Assembly: GCA_902765885.1 (NCBI GenBank)
Contig: CACXBN010000315.1
Location: 1 to 9,365 of the forward strand
Direction of reading: 5' to 3'
Source: an uncultured Ruminococcus sp.
GTDB lineage: Bacteria; Bacillota; Clostridia; Oscillospirales; CAG-272
DNA length: 9,365 nt
The notes below the pieces were generated by a model that was given only the letters and a program-made list of their open reading frames with translations, was not told the DNA's origin and searched no databases. The position numbers and the translations under genes were made by a program. Positions 5,674 to 9,365 of this stretch are shown here, piece after piece. The stretch's first letter is position 1. Each line of letters begins with the position of its first letter.

Positions 5674-7176
5674 ATGAATACCAAAGAAAAACTGAAAAAA
5701 CTGTACGAGACAATGGACCTGGCAGAAAAATACTACCATGCAGTGGGCCTTATCAATTTCGATTTAGAGACCATCTCGCCTGAAAATGCAAAGGAAGAGC
5801 AGGGTGAGGTTATTAATTTTTTGTCTAATGAAGCTTTCAAGCTCACCAACAGTGAAGAATACAATTCTCTTATAGTTGATTTATATAACAGCCGTGAAGA
5901 TCTTGACCCACTTGATAAAGTGATGATCGAGAAAAAATATGACAATTATCTTAAAATAAAAAATATTACTCCCGAATTCGCTCTTTATATGGACAGAGTT
6001 TATACAAAATCGTTTCTCAACTGGCTAAAAGCAAAAGAAGCTGCTGATTTTTCTGTTTTCAGAGATTCTCTTGCCGAAGTGATTGAACTTGAAAAAAAGA
6101 CCATATCCCTCCGTGAAAACAAACTTCCCGACGCATACGACAATCTTCTCAATGATTGTGAGAAGGGAATGCTTACCGAACAGCTTGATAGTTTCTTCGG
6201 TGAACTAAAAGCGGGTCTGCTTGAAATCATGAATAAGATTAATAAAAGCAAACACGTTATAAGGGATGATTTCCTGACCAGAAAAGTTCCACTTCACAAG
6301 CAGGAAATCATGTCAAAATATCTTCTTGAGCTGAATGGATATGATTTTAAAAAGGGTGTGCTTGCTGAATCCGAACATCCGTTTACTTCGGATATAGCAA
6401 AAAATGACGCAAGACTTACAACCCATTACCATGAAGACATGGTGCTCTCAAATATCTTTTCTGTTATTCATGAAGGTGGACACGGAATATTCATGCAAAA
6501 CGAAAGGGAAGAGGATTACGAGCATCACATAAACGATTCTATCACGAACGGAATGCATGAATCCGTTTCCAGATTCTATGAAAATGTAATAGGAAGAAGT
6601 AAAGAATATGTGCATCTCATCTATCCGAAGTTTATGGAGCTGTTTTCCGAAGAGCTCGGAGACGTTTCCGAAAGGGAGCTGTATGAGGCACTCAACATAG
6701 TCAAACCGAGCCTTATAAGGACGGAAGCGGATGAAGTGACATATGGCCTTCATGTGATTATCAGATACGAGATGGAAAAAATGATAATGCATGATGAGAT
6801 CAAGGTCGACGACATCCCGAAAATGTGGAACAGGCTGTATAAAGAGTATCTTGGAATCGAGCCGTCGAATGACAGAGAAGGGGTTCTTCAGGATATGCAC
6901 TGGTCATCGGGATTCGGATATTTTCCAAGCTATGCTATGGGCAACTCATATAATGCAATGTACGTGCGCAAAATGAAGGAAGAAATCGATTTTGAAGGTG
7001 CCGTGTCCAGGGGAGAAATGAACATTATCAAGGAATGGCTTAAAGATAATGTGTTCTCTCATGCGAATGTTTTTACACCGGATGAATGGATAAGAGAGAT
7101 TACCGGCGAAAGCCTTACCCCAAAGTATTTCCTTGAATACCTGAATAAGAAGTATTCCGAGATTTATGAGTTTTAA
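5674..7176 (+). CDS. M32-family zinc metallocarboxypeptidase
   Basis: This 500-residue protein matches the size of the carboxypeptidase Taq family (M32), cytoplasmic zinc enzymes that trim C-terminal residues from peptides with broad specificity. All family motifs are present in order: EHPFT (234-238), NDARLTTHY (244-252), the zinc/catalytic HEGGH (266-270; ligands H266 and H270, base E267), HESVSRFYEN (295-304) with third ligand E296, LIRTEADEVTYGLH (347-360) with VIIRYE following, and VLQDMHWSSGFGYFPSY (404-420). The N-terminal half is helical and forms the lid typical of the fold. There is no signal peptide. The start is ATG 5674 with AGGAG at 5663-5667. It is transcribed away from cysQ and precedes the ABC transporter by 50 bases. 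The most likely role is peptide catabolism for amino acids or turnover. HESVSR replaces the common HESQSR, a mild variation away from the metal ligand. Confidence 0.95.
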   Translation: MNTKEKLKKLYETMDLAEKYYHAVGLINFDLETISPENAKEEQGEVINFLSNEAFKLTNSEEYNSLIVDLYNSREDLDPLDKVMIEKKYDNYLKIKNITPEFALYMDRVYTKSFLNWLKAKEAADFSVFRDSLAEVIELEKKTISLRENKLPDAYDNLLNDCEKGMLTEQLDSFFGELKAGLLEIMNKINKSKHVIRDDFLTRKVPLHKQEIMSKYLLELNGYDFKKGVLAESEHPFTSDIAKNDARLTTHYHEDMVLSNIFSVIHEGGHGIFMQNEREEDYEHHINDSITNGMHESVSRFYENVIGRSKEYVHLIYPKFMELFSEELGDVSERELYEALNIVKPSLIRTEADEVTYGLHVIIRYEMEKMIMHDEIKVDDIPKMWNRLYKEYLGIEPSNDREGVLQDMHWSSGFGYFPSYAMGNSYNAMYVRKMKEEIDFEGAVSRGEMNIIKEWLKDNVFSHANVFTPDEWIREITGESLTPKYFLEYLNKKYSEIYEF

Positions 7177-7215
7177 TTCACCTAAGAGTGCAAATACAGG
7201 AAATTAATATATAAC

Positions 7216-7222
7216 AAGGAGG
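7216..7222 (+). promoter_or_regulatory. Near-ideal ribosome binding site for the ABC exporter
   Basis: AAGGAGG lies 4 bases before ATG 7227 and fixes that start, although the spacer is shorter than usual. The 50-base gap upstream (7177-7226) has AT-rich TATATA-like stretches but no well-spaced -35/-10 pair and no terminator hairpin, so read-through from the M32 gene is plausible. Confidence 0.65.
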
Positions 7223-7226
7223 CATT

Positions 7227-9233
7227 ATGGCCGATATTCGGGGTCAAAGAATGCTCGAGCGCGAAAGGATGCAAGAGCAGCTTAAAGAGCCAAAGCCCAA
7301 ATCGATTAAGGAAGTACCTGATTATTTATATAGAGTAATATCAAAGTTTTTCAAGAGATTATTTTATATTTTTAAGCTTGTCTGGGAAACGAAGCCCTGG
7401 ATCCTTCTTTCCATGATCTTTGTGGCAATTTGGAACGGTATATCGCCTGTTATCAGTCTGAAAATCGCATCCGAGCTTTTAAATGCTCTTCAGGATGCAT
7501 ATACAGCAATAACCACAAGCGGAGAAAACCATTTCAAACAAATTGTCGGATTGCTTGTATTACAGTTCGGCTTCAATTTCCTGAGCACGACAATAGGCAG
7601 AATCAGCGGGATTGTCAATAATATAGCAGGCGAGATGGTTGTCAACCATATAAACATGAAAATCATGTATAAGGCAAAGGAGGTTGATCTGGCCAGTTTT
7701 GATGATCCGGACTTCTATGCGAGGTTTGAAAATGCGAAGCGCGAAGCAAGCATGAGACCGCTCAGCATACTAAATAACAATTTTGCCATGATAAGTTCGG
7801 TCATAAGCATGATTTCATATCTGGTGATTTTATGGACGCTGTTCCCTGTATTTCCGTTTATCATAATTCTGTTTTCGCTTCCTGCTGCAATCATAAGCTT
7901 TGCATACAGAAAGAAAAGTTTCTGGTATGTCAGGTTCCATTCCAAGGAACGCAGGCAGATGGACTATTATTCTGATGTGATAACCAACAAGGATATGGTA
8001 AAAGAAGTCAGGATATTCGGACTTTATGATACTTTTATAGGCAGGTACAGGAAAACATTCAAAAAATATTTCAAGGGACTGAGAAAAATATTTATAGGCG
8101 AAGGCATGTGGAACATAGGACACAATTTTGTCGGAACTGCAGTTAACTGTATCCTCTTCGTCCTTATAGCCAGAGGTATAGCAGAAGGCCAGTACCGCAT
8201 AGGCGACTACAACCAGTACGTGAACTCGCTAATGTCGATTGCAGGCTGCGTGGGCACTCTTATTTCCAACGGTGCTTCCATTTATGAGGGAACATTGTTT
8301 ATCGATAACCTTATTACCTTCCTTAACGAAAAGAGAAATGTCAAGTCTTCTCTCGAGACTCCGCTTAAAGTAAACAAGCACACGGGACATACGATAGAAT
8401 TCAGACACGTATCATTTTCGTATCCCGGTGTTGACAGAAAAGTCCTTGATGATGTCAGTTTCAAACTCGATCCGGGAGACACATGCGCTCTCGTAGGAGT
8501 AAACGGTGCGGGAAAAACGACCATGATAAAGCTTCTCACAAGGCTGTATGATCCCACGGAAGGTGAGATTTTCTTGGACGGTCACAATATAAAGGAGTAT
8601 GATACCGATGATCTGTATTCTATTTTCGGAATAATCTTCCAGGATTTCGGAAAATATGCAGTGAATGTGAGGGAAAACATCAGATTCGGTGAATACTCGA
8701 AGAAGGATGACGAGAATGAGATCATCGATGCAGCCACTAAGTCAACTGCAAATGTTTTCATTGACATGCTGCCGAAAAAATATGACACACCTCTTATGAG
8801 ATACTTTGAAGATGACGGAATTGAGCTTTCTATAGGACAGTGGCAGAAATTGTCGATTGCAAGAGCTTTTTACAGTGACTCTGACATTATGATCCTGGAT
8901 GAGCCGACTGCAAGCCTGGATGCCATAGCTGAGCAGGAAATATACAACCAGTTTGACAGGCTCAGGGAAGACAAGACAACTATTTTCGTGTCTCACCGCC
9001 TTTCAAGCGCAACAGTCGCGAACAAGATAATCGTAATCAATCTTGGAAAAGTAGTGGAGATAGGCAACCATTCCGAATTGATGCAGAATAAAGGACTCTA
9101 TTATGAGCTGTTTACTACTCAGGCAAAAAGGTACATGACTCCCATAGACGGAACTTCCGCTGAGGAATTCATCAATACAAGCGAAGAAGAATTTCATGGT
9201 GAACACTTCGCTTCTGGAAACGTCAGACCTTAA
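7227..9233 (+). CDS. ABC exporter half-transporter (fused membrane and ATPase domains)
   Basis: This 668-residue protein fuses an exporter-type transmembrane domain to one nucleotide-binding domain and would act as a homodimer or with a partner half encoded elsewhere. Residues 1-56 are a charged extension. Membrane helices are visible at about 57-77, 105-123, 187-205, 207-227, 298-318 and 333-352. The ATPase has A-loop Y399, Walker A GVNGAGKTT (424-432), Q-loop Q472 in FQDFGKY, signature LSIGQ (534-538), Walker B IMILDEP with D558 and E559, D-loop SLD (563-565) and H-loop H590. All catalytic residues are intact; the signature has Ile in place of the second Gly. The FQDF...RENI and LSxGQWQ patterns recall NisT-like and related uncharacterised exporters of Firmicutes. 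The C-terminal 35 residues are acidic. Substrate is unknown: peptide, lipid and drug are all open. A strong terminator follows about 40 bases after the stop codon. Confidence 0.93.
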   Translation: MADIRGQRMLERERMQEQLKEPKPKSIKEVPDYLYRVISKFFKRLFYIFKLVWETKPWILLSMIFVAIWNGISPVISLKIASELLNALQDAYTAITTSGENHFKQIVGLLVLQFGFNFLSTTIGRISGIVNNIAGEMVVNHINMKIMYKAKEVDLASFDDPDFYARFENAKREASMRPLSILNNNFAMISSVISMISYLVILWTLFPVFPFIIILFSLPAAIISFAYRKKSFWYVRFHSKERRQMDYYSDVITNKDMVKEVRIFGLYDTFIGRYRKTFKKYFKGLRKIFIGEGMWNIGHNFVGTAVNCILFVLIARGIAEGQYRIGDYNQYVNSLMSIAGCVGTLISNGASIYEGTLFIDNLITFLNEKRNVKSSLETPLKVNKHTGHTIEFRHVSFSYPGVDRKVLDDVSFKLDPGDTCALVGVNGAGKTTMIKLLTRLYDPTEGEIFLDGHNIKEYDTDDLYSIFGIIFQDFGKYAVNVRENIRFGEYSKKDDENEIIDAATKSTANVFIDMLPKKYDTPLMRYFEDDGIELSIGQWQKLSIARAFYSDSDIMILDEPTASLDAIAEQEIYNQFDRLREDKTTIFVSHRLSSATVANKIIVINLGKVVEIGNHSELMQNKGLYYELFTTQAKRYMTPIDGTSAEEFINTSEEEFHGEHFASGNVRP

Positions 9234-9241
9234 GGCAAGCA

Positions 9242-9254
9242 GGCTGTCTCAAAA
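9242..9254 (+). mobile_element. Possible end of an insertion sequence continuing past the window
   Basis: GGCTGTCTCAAAA lies 8 bases after the ABC transporter stop codon. From memory it resembles terminal inverted repeats of some Firmicutes insertion sequences (IS1182-like). A transcription-blocking hairpin and an outward-facing promoter follow it, as expected at an IS left end. No transposase coding is visible in the remaining bases, so this is tentative. Confidence 0.3.
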
Positions 9255-9274
9255 AACGTTTGTCGATTTTAACC

Positions 9275-9333
9275 AAAGAACACAACACCTAATAGTTTAA
9301 AATGCTGAAACTTGGGTTGTGTTCTTTTTTTTT
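9275..9333 (+). terminator. Strong intrinsic terminator
   Basis: A perfect 12-bp stem, AAAGAACACAAC (9275-9286) with GTTGTGTTCTTT (9316-9327), ends in a run of nine T (9325-9333). An inner helix, AGTTT (9294-9298) with AAACT (9308-9312), shortens the apparent loop. It terminates the ABC transporter transcript, or shields an element entered at the right edge from read-through. Confidence 0.88.
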
Positions 9334-9344
9334 AAGTTGTGAGA

Positions 9345-9353
9345 TGATATAAT
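9345..9353 (+). promoter_or_regulatory. Extended -10 promoter facing out of the window
   Basis: TGATATAAT is an exact TGn plus TATAAT extended -10 on the plus strand. No clear -35 lies at the usual distance, where the terminator T-tract sits, but extended -10 promoters can work without one. Transcription would begin near 9360 and serve a gene beyond 9365. Confidence 0.5.
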
Positions 9354-9365
9354 TTCTCTGAAAAA

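Noticed and set aside
6448..6900. 150-codon open frame on the minus strand opposite the M32 peptidase
   Set aside because: It covers the conserved HEGGH and HESVSR region of the true gene and shows no domain or plausible start signal of its own.
7177..7226. Separate promoter for the ABC transporter in the gap after the M32 gene
   Set aside because: TATATA-like sequence is present, but no -35 lies at 16-18 bases from it, so a promoter cannot be supported.

Overview
The window reads as an ordinary chromosomal segment of an anaerobic Gram-positive bacterium, most likely a member of the Clostridia (Eubacteriales). The reasons are an [FeFe]-hydrogenase maturase (HydE), a class A penicillin-binding protein with a clostridial-style tail, AGGAGG-type ribosome binding sites, A+T-rich intergenic gaps and moderate G+C (about 40-45% by eye). 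I cannot name a genus from sequence alone. I found no complete mobile element, CRISPR array, tRNA or rRNA, and no convincing novel multi-gene system.

Layout, left to right. Bases 1-1176 hold the 3' part of a class A penicillin-binding protein (transpeptidase KTGT box plus a Cys-rich tail), followed by a hairpin that probably ends its transcript. Next comes a tight four-gene plus-strand cluster at 1286-4778: hydE, mnmA, a small TraX-family membrane protein and a HAD phosphatase, with gaps of 1, 19 and 20 bases. It meets a convergent cysQ-like phosphatase gene on the minus strand (4741-5580), and the two 3' ends overlap by 38 bases. A 93-base divergent intergenic region (5581-5673) has a perfect TATAAT box on each strand, and both boxes lie inside one small perfect inverted repeat. 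It drives cysQ leftward and an M32 metallocarboxypeptidase rightward (5674-7176). A full-length ABC exporter half-transporter (7227-9233) follows on the plus strand. The last 132 bases hold a strong intrinsic terminator, an extended -10 promoter facing out of the window, and a GGCTGTCTCAAAA motif that resembles the ends of some insertion sequences.

How the genes relate. hydE and mnmA almost touch and are probably cotranscribed. HydE is an Fe-S radical-SAM enzyme. This MnmA carries an extra cysteine that gives it a three-Cys set suited to an Fe-S cluster, so both may depend on the cell's Fe-S and sulfur supply. That functional link is an inference. TraX, HAD phosphatase, CysQ, M32 peptidase and the ABC exporter look like housekeeping or uncharacterised functions with no obvious shared pathway. 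The points most worth a second look are the Cys99 variant in MnmA, HydE without HydF or HydG in view, the chromosomal TraX homologue, the twin-promoter dyad and the possible IS end at the right edge.
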